Origin: Agelaius tricolor
Lineage: Eukaryota; Chordata; Aves; Passeriformes; Icteridae
NCBI GenBank assembly: GCA_023055355.1
Contig: JALJCS010000004.1
Location: 18,936,244 to 19,000,243, forward strand
DNA: 64,000 bases
Direction: 5' to 3'
Shown here piece by piece: positions 11,711-23,788 of this stretch (its first letter is position 1; each line of letters opens with the position of its first letter). The position numbers were made by a program, and so were the translations under genes. The notes beneath the pieces were generated by a model. That model made no database searches, was not told the DNA's origin, and saw only the letters and a list, made by a program, of their open reading frames with translations.

Positions 11711-14700
11711 CTATCTAATAAGTTTCACTAAGACTACATCAGGTCAGGCATTTTACACTAGTATTTGTCATGAGTCTGATCAAGTTGGTAATTACCAAAG
11801 ATATTCAAGAGAGGTAATTACTCTTAGTAATTCCCTGACATTCTGAGTCTGGCATCCAGATATTGATATACACTGATACTTATAAATACTTTTTTGACAG
11901 AGCTGACAGCAATGTCTCTGGAAGCAGGAGCTCTGAGGACAATATAATTTAAAAGAGTTTTTAAATCTTCACTTGAACCAAATAAAATCCAAACAAAATA
12001 AGTTAGGCTCCATCCTTTAGTTCACTATGTTGGAACAGAGAACATCAAAAGAGCACCAACATGTAGGGGTCATTCATGAAGTACTGAGAAGTCTCTAAGA
12101 CAAGCATCAACAGCACCTGCTCCTCAGTAATTTGAAGGATAATTTTGTCTTTCATATCTATCCAGGAATAACTTTCTTTTTATACCTCTTCCCCAGGAAA
12201 AAACCCACAAAAACCAAAAACAAACAAAAGAAATAACCCAGTTGTAAAGCTTTGAGTATGGCTATGGAGATACCATTTTACCATTTACCATTTACATTTA
12301 CTATTTACTACTTCTGTCACATGGTTTCCAGCGCAGGAGGGTGTGGGAACTCTGAAAGAAAAATACCAGCTCAGAATATAATTTGATTCATTCGAATCAA
12401 CATTCAGAGTCACAAGGATGTTCTATTCACAACTTTTTTTGTACTTCTGTCTTTAGCTGTTAGCAACACTTTGCATACAACTATGGAATACATTCAGTAT
12501 TCATTAAGAAAAGCACAAATTGCATGGAGATGGTGCTCAAATCTGTGCTCAATCGTGCTTTTAGGAAATTCCACTGCAAAAATAGTATTTATGTAAATGA
12601 TGGCAGGATGAAGCCCTAAAATAGTAGTACTTCTGGCCATATAAATGCAGCAGTTTCAGAAAGGTGTATTCATTTTGAAACCTTTAATGCACAGCATATA
12701 ATGGATTTTCTCATATCTGATTTAGGAACTGAATGAGGCAGATTAGAATACTATTCCTTCTGTTATATTTTGCACAGAATCTACTTACAGACCTACAAGT
12801 TCATGTGCCATTGAGCTGATAATACTCTATCTTGTTATTGATATCCTTTGCTTTTGAATAAATTGTTTTTCCGAAGCTGATGTATAGCATTTTCTCAATA
12901 AAAAATGTTTAGAAAGGAAGAAAGAAAAAGAGTAAGGTGCATCTATGAACAGTTTGCTGAAAATGACTAAATGGCAACATCAATCAAAATAGGGGTTTCG
13001 TAATTTTCTTATTCCCAGCCTGTGTGTGTGAGAGATTTACTATGTCGCTTCTGCATGAAGCTGGTCAAAATTGATCATACTTTCTTTCTTCTTTCTCAAA
13101 ATTCATGACAGCCTAATATGGTCATAAAAGTATTCTCTGTTCTCACAAAAGGCATGATATGACTTCAGCTTTATATAGTAACAGCACCTTGCAATCATTA
13201 AATCCAGGCAACTGATGGTTTACATCAAAATAGTGAGCTCAGGCAGCATTTTCTTTTCAACACAGGAGAGAGTGGAATTGCAGATTTTACCTAAACACAG
13301 TTAAGGTTTCAGTTTCAAAATATCCTGAAACAAGAAAGATACCTAAAACAGAGCTTGAAATTTGCCCTAGAGGGATATAGTCAATACTGAAATAATTCTA
13401 CACAAATGCCTTTATAAAGATACTTAATGTTCTGTAACAGGTCATACGCTTCTTATGCCTCTCTACTTCAACATCCTAAACAGAAGCTGACTCTTAATAA
13501 CATTATCATAACTAAATTTCTAATAAGTTTCTAATATAATACAAATAATTAATGAGTGTTCATGACTAGCTTCATTCTTTTGTGACTTTCTGCATATAGT
13601 AACTGAAGAAATCATATTTTTCTGGTAAATATAATTTACTAGGGATAATATTTGTATCTTTTATTTTCAATCTGTGAAAGTAAAAATGCAGTCAGAAAAA
13701 GATATCATTACAATTTAATTTTAATTATAGATTGAATGTTGGAAAGACCATTATCAAGAATTTAGATTTGGACAATTTTGTTATATACCTTAAAAGGAAA
13801 AAAAAAGTTTCATGAATGCAGTATGTATTATTTTGACAGAAGAATATTTTTGCCTAACCTGTTAGAATCTATTGTTCATAACAGCTTTAGACATCCTATG
13901 GAAATCTTTACCTCTTATGCCATAATTGTAAATTGACTGAAATATTTCTACAAAATAAAACCTTATAACAATGCTTAAAAGTACACAGAACATAAAAGAA
14001 CATCACCGGTCTTTCTTAAATATTTATATGTTTTACTGATGAGGATGCCTTTGCAGATCAAAGTAACAAAATAAAATTATATATAATATGTTAACAGGAC
14101 ACTAAATATTGAAGGAAAACAATGTTTTCCTTTAGTTGCTTTAGTAGGTTTCTTCCCTTGAAAACTCATGATAAACAATATTAATAATCATCATTCAGAT
14201 CAAATTGAAATACCTTAATTAATTATAGTTGAATATCAACTGCATGTTATGTTCTCTTAAATATTGGACTTTATTAGATTGCACCTTTTATACAAAACTT
14301 GGAAAGATACATTATTTATTTGCATTGAAGCACAGAAGTATTTGTTCTATAGGGTAATATAGAGATTCTCTTAAAGTACAGCAAATCATACTGTAAGCTC
14401 ATCACAAACGGTACAACATTATTTTACATACTGTTAAATGTCCACTAACTTTTAAGAAATATTTATGTGACCATATGAATACATCTCTACATGAAGTGGA
14501 TGCCTGTAAAAAGATTGCAATTTTGTGAGAACTATAGTTTTTTTATAATTATTAAAAGGGTTGAAATACTATATTAGCAGGCAGTTAGATAAATAAAAAG
14601 AGTAACAAGTAACACACACTTATCTTCATTACCTTTGATTATTAAATATAAATTGAGAAATGCTCAAAGAGTTTGTTTTTCCTATGAGGGACTCAAAATT

Positions 14701-15719
14701 CTTTATTTCTACGGATTTATTAATTTTTGCATCATTGCATGTTATGGAAGTTCAACATTAGGTTACAGGACCATTTTTTTTTACACTCATTATTTTTAAA
14801 AATTATGCAATATACGTAAAATGATAATGTAATTTAAATGAACAAACCATGTAATCTCTAACAACTCCCAAACAGATTTTTTTTTAATAAGTTTTTTACT
14901 TGATACTCATCTATGGAAGCAAAAGGGTCTATATAAATATATTTGTGTGGGTTAATTGAAGAAATTTGAAGTGTGTGGCCTGAACCTTGGCAATAATAAA
15001 TGGAAATCTTAATATCACCTCTTTGTTTTTAACATATACTGATTTTTGCCGTCCTTGGTAAAAAATAGGAATAATAGGTACTAAAATGGTAAACAGGAGA
15101 ACAAAGTTTTGGTAATGGGTAGATAAAATTGCCACCTGAAACTTCTGCAAAATATTTTTTAAAGTGACAATAATAGACATATTTAGGTAAAGTTGAAATA
15201 AGTCTCTATGGAAAAACATGATAATCTTAAGAGAAGACAGAAAGAAATAGTTAAATTTCTGTAATTAATCATCAAAAATTCCATCCCAGTCATTCCATTA
15301 TTTGAAAGGAAAGAAACATTGAGAAACATCAAGAAACATCATTAAGATCTGGTACTACTGTACCTCAAGACATACGTCATGGAAACAGGATTCACCCAAG
15401 GTTGACAGGGTTTTAATCCATTAAACTGCTATTGTTACAATGACAGAGAAAATTAAAGCTCAGGTGACTGTCTTGGAGAACAAAGCATGTCTATTATAAA
15501 CTTTACTTCTGGTGTACTTTGAAATGTATCAGTCTCTTGAGGAAGCCAGTTATGTCTCTGACAGGCACCCTCTTCATTCTCTTTTCATAATAATGTGTTA
15601 GCTGTTTTGTAATTAATAGCTTGAAATGTGCAGAGTTGTTTTGGCACAATTCTAAATGGTACTGTAATAATACAATAGCTTCTTTAGCACTTTTGGTAGA
15701 AGGTAAAGGCCTAACACAC
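11711..15719. other. AT-rich non-coding stretch
   Basis: No gene recognised. It holds a C/A-rich patch (12195-12232), a short ACCATTT-type repeat (12271-12312) and otherwise unstructured AT-rich DNA. Confidence 0.6.
12271..12312. repeat. Short TTTACCA/TTTACTA repeat
   Basis: Degenerate tandem heptamers (TACCATTT, ACCATTT, ACATTT, ACTATTT) spanning about 42 bases. Confidence 0.6.
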
Positions 15720-16428
15720 TGTCTTAGGTTGGAAATGGGGGTGTGTACTTGTGTATTCCATTCCTATCTGTTAAAGTGGGGCAGTTATCTTCTGTTAATT
15801 GAGCAGTTTTCTTTATCTCTTCCATAACTAATCCTCCCTCCAGGGAGACATTTGCTGTTAATGGGCCATTGAGTGTCACTGCATGACTGATAAAAATTAC
15901 CTCATCCCATTGTGAGAACTTCTGCCTGGCGGGGGAGGAGCCAAGCATTCCTGCCTGGATAAAATCTGAGATTTGGAAGACCACAGCAGCCTTTTCCTAC
16001 TAGATTCCCAGAGGGGCAGCTGTCTTCTCCACTGGATTCCCAGAGGAAGACCAGGCCCATCTGCACTTCCATTGGACATTCAGAGGAAGACTACACCCTT
16101 CTACAGGCTCACTGCTCCAACAGAAACACACCTGTCACTGCAGGAGGACTGCAGCCACCATTTAAAGGGACTGCTACCAACACCCTGACCAACAGGGTGT
16201 CATGCTGTATTCTGATTGTCAGTAGGTTTTTTTGTTGTTGTTTGTACTATTACATTTGTATTTTTAGTTTCCCTAGTAAAGAACTGTTATTTCTATTCCC
16301 ATATCTTTGCCTGAGAACCTTTTAATTTCAAAATGATAACAATTCGGAGGGAAGGGGGGTTTACATTTTCTGTTTCAGGGGCGGCTCCTGCCTTCCTTGG
16401 CAAACACCTGTCTTTTCAAACCAAGACA
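15720..16428 (+). mobile_element. Solo LTR, ERVL-type passerine family
   Basis: Begins TGTCTTAGGTTGGAAATGGG and ends TTTTCAAACCAAGACA. The ends are imperfect inverted copies of each other, as in LTRs. Internal order fits plus orientation: TATA-like GGATAAAATC at about 15957, degenerate tandem units with a shared TTCCCAGAGG core between 16000 and 16095, an AGTAAA polyadenylation-like signal at 16275-16280, then the C-rich U5 end. About 709 bp with no internal retroviral genes. A clear target duplication is not visible: CACAC lies on the left and CATGC on the right, so the duplication has decayed or the true end differs by a base or two. Confidence 0.82.
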
Positions 16429-17353
16429 CATGCTTCATACTGAATTAGACTTTAACAGGTTGCATATCATTGATACAGTTGGTCATAGCTGATGAATATG
16501 AATGTCATAAAAATTTATTTAGTTTTCTAGAACTAAAAATAATAATTTTAAATATTATATAAAATGCCAAAATAGAATACTGCAGAGTAGTATTAGATTT
16601 AAAAACACTTGCTATTAAATTTCTTGTGAATTTCTATCTAAAAAAATAAGCAGAAATGGCATATTTTTACAAGGTATTAAATTTTCATGCTTTGGGATAC
16701 TGTGACAAAAGGGTTTCTGACCTGTAAAAGTTTTATAAGGATTGTTGTTTTGGTTTTCTGAGGTCATCACATGGCATTTACAATTTTATATTTGGGCTGG
16801 TATACATCAGGAAGGTGAGGAAATAAGATTTTTCAAAAATCAGCATCTTTTAAAATAATAGGATGTAACTCTAGAAGAAAGTAGCTGTTAAGATATTTAA
16901 AGATCATATTTACTATAAATGTGTTTAAATAGAATATAATCTATTTTATTATTGAAAAGAATGAATAAAATATTATAGTATTTTAAAATAGTTGAACTAA
17001 TCTGGGCTTCTGTAGTTTTTGACAAACAAAAAACATGCATATCCAAAAGCATGGTTGTCCTATGAAAGAAAACATAGCTCATAACAGGTATTTGATCCTA
17101 ATTTACCTGAACAGGAAGACAATTTTTAAAAAAAATTGAAAAAAGGAATAACAGATTCTGAAGAATCATGAGCTGAACACCAACCAGATACATTCCTGGA
17201 CAGAGTCTATATTCTTCAGAATAGGAAAAGAAAGCTAAGGCAAGGTACAGTAATATCCATATACATGTCTCTGCTAAAAATACCACAGAATTAATTTTTC
17301 TCCATATTAAGGTTTTTTGCCACCATTGTATGTGTAACACTGAACCAGTTGTT
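16429..17353. other. AT-rich non-coding stretch
   Basis: Very AT-rich; nothing recognised. Confidence 0.6.
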
Positions 17354-17526
17354 CAGATAGATATGGATATAGATATATAGATGATCTAGATAGATGATAG
17401 ATAAATATAGATATAGATATAGATAGATGTAGATATAGATAGATGTAGATGTAGATATAGATATAGATATAGATATAGATACATTAGATTAGATATATGT
17501 ATACATATACATATATGTATACACAA
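17354..17526. repeat. (TAGATA)n / (TACATA)n microsatellite
   Basis: Compound repeat of GATATA, GATAGA and GATGTA hexamers grading into TATACATA units. Likely polymorphic. Confidence 0.9.
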
Positions 17527-17676
17527 TTTATGGAGTAAATATTCATATCAATGTATTTATGGAGCTTTCAAGTTGAACAAAGTTTTCAGTTTGATCATTG
17601 CATGGCTTTGGCATTAATTACACTGCTTACCTTAACATATGAGGAAATCAAAGTGCTATCACCAAGCTTAAAGTAA

Positions 17677-17723
17677 TTTCTATTCTATTCTATTCTATTC
17701 TATTCTATTCTATTCTATCCTAT
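17677..17723. repeat. (TTCTA)n pentanucleotide microsatellite
   Basis: Eight to nine near-perfect TTCTA units. It abuts a decayed CR1 tail but reads in the opposite sense to that tail's own short repeat. Confidence 0.95.
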
Positions 17724-17815
17724 AAAATCATTGAATATCTGAGGTTTAAGGATTATCTGGCTCAATCTCCTTGCACAAGGCCATGTCAACTAGAGCAGGT
17801 GGCACTTCTCAAAAG
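17724..17815 (-). mobile_element. Decayed CR1 3' tail, minus strand
   Basis: Contains degraded reversed CR1-tail words in the right order: AAAATCATTGAAT, CTGAGGTT, GATTATCTGGCTCAATC, CTAGAGCAGGTGGC. Only the last ~90 bases of the element remain. Confidence 0.6.
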
Positions 17816-20169
17816 TGTGTGACAACTGTACAGTTGCACTTATAGAACTCCAGCCTACATTCTACACATCTATCAATGTCTTCAAATGTCTTCATAGCAG
17901 ATCAGGAGTACAGATGCAGGTCAAAGGAAAAATAATAATACCATCAACTCTAAAGAAAATGTAGTACTGTTCTGCTTACTGTTCCTCAAGACAGATTTAA
18001 TTGGAAATATGCTTTAAAATATCCTGGGAGTTCCCAAGTTAAGTACCTATACAGCTCATTTATGGAGTTAAAATTCTCAATCAGGGATTTGCTTCCTAAT
18101 GACTTTGCTTTACCGTCAATGACTGTGTTTCATCAGTGCAGTTGAGAGTGCCATAAAGAACAGGAGGAGAATATAATGTTTCTTTTAAATTATCCGTGAA
18201 CTTAATTTAAAACTGCTCTTTGCAACTCTTTTACTCTACTTACTGCACATAATGTTACATGGTGAAACAACAGTAAAATTGATACAAGTGTTGTGGGGAA
18301 AACAAAAATATTTTATTGCCGTAAAAGAGTTAATTACATTTTTTATATACCAGTATTTAAAATGGCTCTTGATCTCTTCACCTCAGGAAACCATTTTAAG
18401 CATAATGCCTAATTATTCACTGTAATAAATTACTATGTGTTCTACAAAATCCACATTAGTTTTTCTAGATTTTGTTGGCTAAAGTTCCTCTCTCAGCCAA
18501 CCACAACTCCTGCAGTTGTTATTTTCTATAAAAGCAGCTGTGTCACACTATTCTCAGTGACAGTTTTCTGATCTTATTTTCTCTCTAGGAAAAGTCATCA
18601 ACCCTGCTTGAACAGTATATCATAGGCTTCTGAGAAACGATGTTTGGAAAACTGATACTTCATATTTAACAGGATATTTTAACATAAATATTTCACTTAC
18701 CAAATGTTAAAAGTAAAAATGTCTTATGACAGACATGTCATCTGCTCACAGTTCAAAGGATCACACAAGTCTCAGAACAACTGAGATGAAACAAATTATA
18801 TTTGCACACATTTAAATATACAACAGTTTTCTCAAATGCTCGATCTGGTAAAAAGAAACGTACCACTGTTGCATGTGAATTTCAACAGCCAAGTAAAGCT
18901 GACTTGTGAATAAAGCCTGAACCAATATTTCAATATTCAGTCATGATATTCCAATATTTTCACACAGCTAATATATTATCAAAATGAACTTTTATGCTTC
19001 TCTTATTGCCTGTTGTTATGATCACATGACATTTTTGCAACATCAATTGCTTTTGTGGAAAAGTGACATTATGACTGCACTGAACTGTTTCACCCTCTCA
19101 ACATAATTTATTATGTGTACACCATTAGCACACAATGAAAATATTAAGAAAAAAAAAAAAGGAAGACATTACTTCTCAGGGACATTAAATTATAACTCTT
19201 GGAATGGGAAGAAATGAGCAGCCTCTGGGAATCATGATGCACTGATGTTTCAGCAGCCTTGAAATACAAGAAAATCTTTCTTTCAGTAGATTATATGGGA
19301 TTAAAAAAATCACTGATCTCAGTGTTGGTCCACAATTATATCATTTGAATTATTTACTAAGGTAACTAATGCAATTGCTTATGCCTACGCTCCCAGCAGA
19401 TGCTCAGAATGCAACTTGCCTCGAAGTCATTAAATGAAAGCCATGTTCACAGTGGTAAAATATTTGGTGCGCACAGCACAGTAAAATCCTAAGTGCATAA
19501 TGATACTACTAAATATGAACATAGACATTTGTATATTTGTCTATATTCTGCATTATTGGAATCATGTCCCATGGTTGTGACAAAATTTGACAAGTTTCCT
19601 TAAGGCCAATATACAAGCCAACTAATTATGTATAATATATAAGACATTAAAACTCCTGGTTCTGACTAAAAATAGAGATACCTGAAGAGTACCTCTCTGC
19701 AGCCTCTTTCTAAAAACAGACCAGTTCAGGAGAAACCCTAAATATAATCACTGTTAAATCATTAATATATATACTAAATATAATCACTGTTTTATCATTA
19801 TTAACATTATGAAGTACTTATAATACATATTCATCAAATCACTGTAAGTTCAAGAACAAGAGCTTAAAATTCCTAGATAACTGACTTCATCATGAGAAAA
19901 AAACAGCTTTACAGTAGTTTTTTCTCTAGAAGACAAGATAATTTTTCTTTTCTTGGCAGCACATTGGCAAGATGCTGTCACTGTGGGTGCTGCAGGGAGG
20001 CCTCTGTAGAAAGACATCATGGTCTACCTCACTCAAGCTACAGCTGGTTCCATCTGTCTCCAACAAAACCACCAAGAACACAACTGAGCCCATCAGTCTC
20101 AGCTCGTGTCCTTTCAAAAATACGTGTAAAAAGGTTGAAGACTGCTAGATATAGAAAGAACAAAAAGAG
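17816..20169. other. AT-rich non-coding stretch
   Basis: No gene recognised. A TATAAAAG box (about 18529-18536) is present but has no supporting gene downstream. Confidence 0.55.
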
Positions 20170-20575
20170 TGAGAGAGACCAGAGGGAAATACCAAAGTGA
20201 AAGCAGGAAGGGGAAGAGCACCATGCTGGAGAAGATCTTGTGGAAGAGTTGTACTGCCTGTACCCTGCTGCAGTTGGGTATTTCTGGGGGAACTGCAGAA
20301 TATAGAGGGGCCACACTGGGGCAGAGAAATTGTGAGGAGAAAGGAGAGGCAGAAAGGAAGTACAGTGTACTGACTTTAAGTCCCACTGACTACATTCCCC
20401 TGAACTACTTGGTGAGGACAATGGATTAATGATCAGCTTGAGAAAAGGGGAGGCAAAGGGATTGTTTAAAGGTTTTTCTCTCTGTATCCTACAAGGGAAA
20501 TGAGTAATTACTTATTTAATTGGCAATAATTTAAGATAATTTTCCCCAAGATGAGTCTGTTCTGCTAACAGCTGT
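20170..20575 (+). mobile_element. Possible LTR fragment of an avian ERV
   Basis: The segment is more GC-rich than its surroundings. It ends with ATTGGCAATAATTTAAG then TTTTCCCCAAGATGAGTC, which I associate with the R/U5 part of an avian ERV LTR. No matching 5' or 3' terminus is visible. It stops where the CR1 at 20585 begins. The assignment rests on recall and is tentative. Confidence 0.4.
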
Positions 20576-20584
20576 CTTCTTGTC

Positions 20585-22157
20585 TGGTGGGAGACCAACT
20601 AGAGAAGGTGTCCCATTGGACCTGTTGTTTGCAAACAGAAGCACTAGTGGGTGACGTAGTGGTCAGAGGCTGTATTTCACACAGCAGTCATGAAAGAAGA
20701 GTTTCTAATCCTGGAAAAGTAATGAGGGGATCAGCAGAAATACCACTTTGGACTTCCAAGGTGAAAACTTTGACTTGTTTAGGAGACTGATGGACAAAGT
20801 CTCTTGGGAGGCAGTCCTGAAGGGCAAAGGAGTCCAGGACATCTAGACATAAAGAAGAACCAGAAAGAGGATGTGTGGAACTACTAGCGTGTCATTCTGG
20901 CCTCAGAGCCAAGGAAGGTTATGGGACAGGTCATCTTCAGTGCCATCACGCAGCATATATGGGGCAGCCGGGTGGTCAGGCCCAGTCAGTACAGGTGTAT
21001 GAAAGGCAGGTCCTGCCTGACCAACCTGATCTCCTTTCATGATGTGCACCTAACTAGTGAATGAGAAAAGGGCTGTGGATGCTGTTTACATGGACTTTAG
21101 TAAAACTTTTGGCACAACTTACCACAGCATTCTTTTGGAAAAGCTGGCAACCCATGGCTTAGATCAGTGTGTTTTTACTGGAAAAAATCTGTCTGGACCC
21201 AGAGAGTGGTGGAATTACATCCAGTTGGTGGCTGGTAAAACTAGTGTTCCCCAGGGCTCAGTGCTGGGACAGATCCTGTTTAATACCTTTACTGATTATT
21301 TGGGTGAGGAGATCAAAAGCACCCTCAGCAAGTTCACAGATGACACCAAGCTGGAGGAGAATGTTGATCTGAATTATAGGAAGGTTCAGATGGTTCTGCA
21401 CAGGCTGGGTTTATGGGTCAAGGCAAATTGTAGAAGTTTCAACAAAGTAAAATTCAGGGTCCTGTACTTTGATCACAATTACCCCATCCTGCACTGCAGG
21501 CTTGTGGAAGTATTCCTGGAAAGCTGCCCAGCAGAAAAGGACCTGGGGCTGCTGGTCAACACCAGTTGAGTGTGAGCCAGCAGTGTTTCCAGATGGTCAT
21601 TTCTATCTTGGCTTTTATCATAAATAGTGTGACCAGCAGGACCAGTGAAGGGAGTCAGCACTGGAGAGACTGCACTTCTAGTTTTGATCTTCAACAGTTT
21701 CACAAGGAAGACGTTCAGGTACTGGAGGGTATCCAGAGAAGGGCAATGAATCTAGTGAAGGATCTGGAACACAAGTCCTATGAGACAAGTCTGAGACAGC
21801 CGAAGGGCTTTAGGAAAGAGAGAGAAGAAGGCTCAGGAGGGATCCTGAGGGATCTACAACTACCAGAAAAAAGGGTGTGGCGAGCAGGGAGTCAGTCTCT
21901 CTTCCCAGTCAGTCAGTGAAAACTATGGGAAACAATCTCAAACTGGACCAAAAGATGTTCGAGTTGGATGCTGGGAAGAACTTCTCCACTGAAAGAGCAG
22001 TGAACGGGCTCCTAAGGGAAGTGGTGAAGTCACTATACCCAGAAGTGTTCAAAAAATGAGTAGGAGTGCCATGGTTTAGTAGATGTGGTTGTACTCAATG
22101 CAAGGTTGGACTCAATGACCTTGAAGGCCTTTTCCAACCTTAATGATTCTATGAGTC
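20585..22157 (+). mobile_element. CR1 LINE with internal deletion, plus strand
   Basis: A non-LTR retrotransposon copy. From left to right I recognise ORF2 endonuclease-side sequence (20600-20835), a jump at about 20840-20868, then the RT domain (20880-21900) and the 3' UTR/tail ending CCTTTTCCAACCTTAATGATTCTATG. By my recollection of CR1, roughly 1 kb between the endonuclease and the RT is missing. The reading frame is broken in several places, for example near 21570 and 21900. The 5' end is truncated as usual for CR1. Confidence 0.9.
21057..21569 (+). pseudogene. CR1 reverse transcriptase fragment
   Basis: A 170-codon open frame encoding the core of a CR1 RT, which would copy element RNA at a nicked target site. 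Motif A is YMDFSK (catalytic Asp about residue 13), motif B is VPQGSVLG (about 64-71), and motif C is FTDD (about 93-96, both Asp present). Downstream FNKVKFRVL and AEKDLG blocks are also typical. The frame has no upstream endonuclease in phase and shifts at its 3' end into the 21566-21919 frame, which carries EDVQVLEGIQRRA and LEHKSYE. All three catalytic acidic residues survive, but the protein is only a fragment and not functional. Confidence 0.88.
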
Positions 22158-23698
22158 ATCAAAATCTGGGATCTTAATCAGTGTTCTGTTCTGCTTTCTC
22201 TTCCATACTAGAACAAAATTCAAATCTTTTAATTTCATTTGTGAACAACCAAGAAATCAAATAAATAAACATCTTTACATTTACAACATTTACTTGACAA
22301 AAAAAACCAAACTACACAACCATATTGTTCTGCCAAGACAATATTTAATCGCCTTGGCATATTTTTTTTACTCTTCCTGGGTTTTCTCCACATATTTCTT
22401 ATTTATCTTTAACATACTTCCCAGCTAAAAAATCGTTAAAATTAGCATGTTTCCAGCAGATTTTTCTTGTGAATAGTGGGGCATTTTATGTAATTTTACA
22501 GTTTAATAAGAGAGAAAAAGTGTGCATCAGACACATGCAATGTAAAAACTTCAAAATCAAAACCACTAAACTCAACAAAAACCCCAGAATTTTTATTTCT
22601 TCCAATGTCAATGAGTTTTGAGCTTGTTCATGGACCAGTGGTATTATCTGGGTTTATTTTTATCAAATATACTTTTTTTTAATCCTTTTTTTGAGCTACT
22701 TGGTACTAAAATCCCCTGAAAATATTAACCAAATTACTTTGGAAGACAAATGCAACTTTCTCTTCTGAAAACACAAATGTCATTGCCTATGTCTTTTCTT
22801 AAAAAACCCTTTTGCTAAACACCTGTAATACATCATGACTGCAATAAACATCTGTATCTTTCTCCTGAATTCTAACATGGTTCATTTGATAAAAGAGACT
22901 TTTTTTTCATGTTCTTGTTTCATGACTTACCCATGAATGCAATCTATTCAGTGCTCAGTCTTCTTAATATCCTTCTACTCATGCACACATAAGAAAGAGT
23001 TCTAATGAGACCACAGGATGGATGGATACAATAATTAACTCTAGAGAATAATTCTAATGAATTCAACTTCCTGTAAGACATGAAAGCTAATTTCAACCTT
23101 GGAAATTAATCTCATCTCCAAAAAACATATCTTGTACTAGTTTCAAAAGTATTAAAAGCAAAGTCAATGTCTAGGGCAGTCAGAATTAAACTCAACCTTC
23201 AGATTAGAACAAGTACCTAGGGTTGAAAAGATCTGAGCTAAAAAAGGCTTCAAACATAAAAAAATGATAACGTTCTCCCAAACAAGGGATAAAAGGGAAT
23301 TTAGGGATCAAAGAAAATAGGTAAATGAAGTCCTTCCCTTTGCTGTTATCACCCCCAAAAACCAAAGAATAACTGAAAAATAAAAGTAAACCAAAGTGGC
23401 TAGGGTTATCACTAATATAAGAAAAACTGATGAAATAGCAAATGTTGTCCTGAGGCATAAAAGTTGTCAAATGCACTTTTACAAGTTTAGTAGGTAATGC
23501 AGGTAGGCAGTAATAGTTTCAAGTCAGGAGTCCTGGATAGAATATTACCATGCAGGTAGGATAATAAGTCAGGGCAAGCCACAGAAATTAAAGGGTTTTT
23601 TTTAGGTTTGGGGGTTTTTCAAAACACAAATTTAGCAGGTATTATCCAGTACCTTTATACTTTTTATGTCAAACTCATCATAGATACCAGGAAGATGA
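22158..23698. other. AT-rich non-coding stretch
   Basis: No gene recognised. Contains a G/T patch at about 23595-23622. Confidence 0.6.
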
Positions 23699-23717
23699 TA
23701 ATGAAATGAAATGAAAT

Positions 23718-23786
<69 letters not shown>

Positions 23787-23788
23787 AA
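23699..23788. repeat. (ATGAA)n then (GAAA)n microsatellite
   Basis: About four ATGAA units followed by about seventeen near-perfect GAAA units (23721-23788). Lys/Glu/Arg-rich open frames here are artefacts. Confidence 0.97.

Noticed and set aside
15715..16433. CACAC / CATGC as the target duplication of the second LTR
   Set aside because: Only three of five bases match, so it is not evidence for the LTR boundaries.
17677..17815. (TTCTA)n tract as the natural 3' repeat of the adjacent CR1
   Set aside because: The CR1 here is on the minus strand, so its tail should read TAGAAT on the plus strand. The tract reads the opposite way and is more likely an independent microsatellite.
18465..18640. 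TATAAAAG box with a pyrimidine-rich splice-acceptor-like stretch downstream
   Set aside because: No coding sequence or partner splice site follows. Such words are common in AT-rich DNA.
20556..22195. TCTGTTCTGCT on both sides of the CR1 (20556-20566 and 22185-22195) as a target duplication
   Set aside because: Both copies are offset from the CR1 ends (about 20 and 28 bases), and CR1 usually makes no clear duplication. Probably chance in T-rich DNA.
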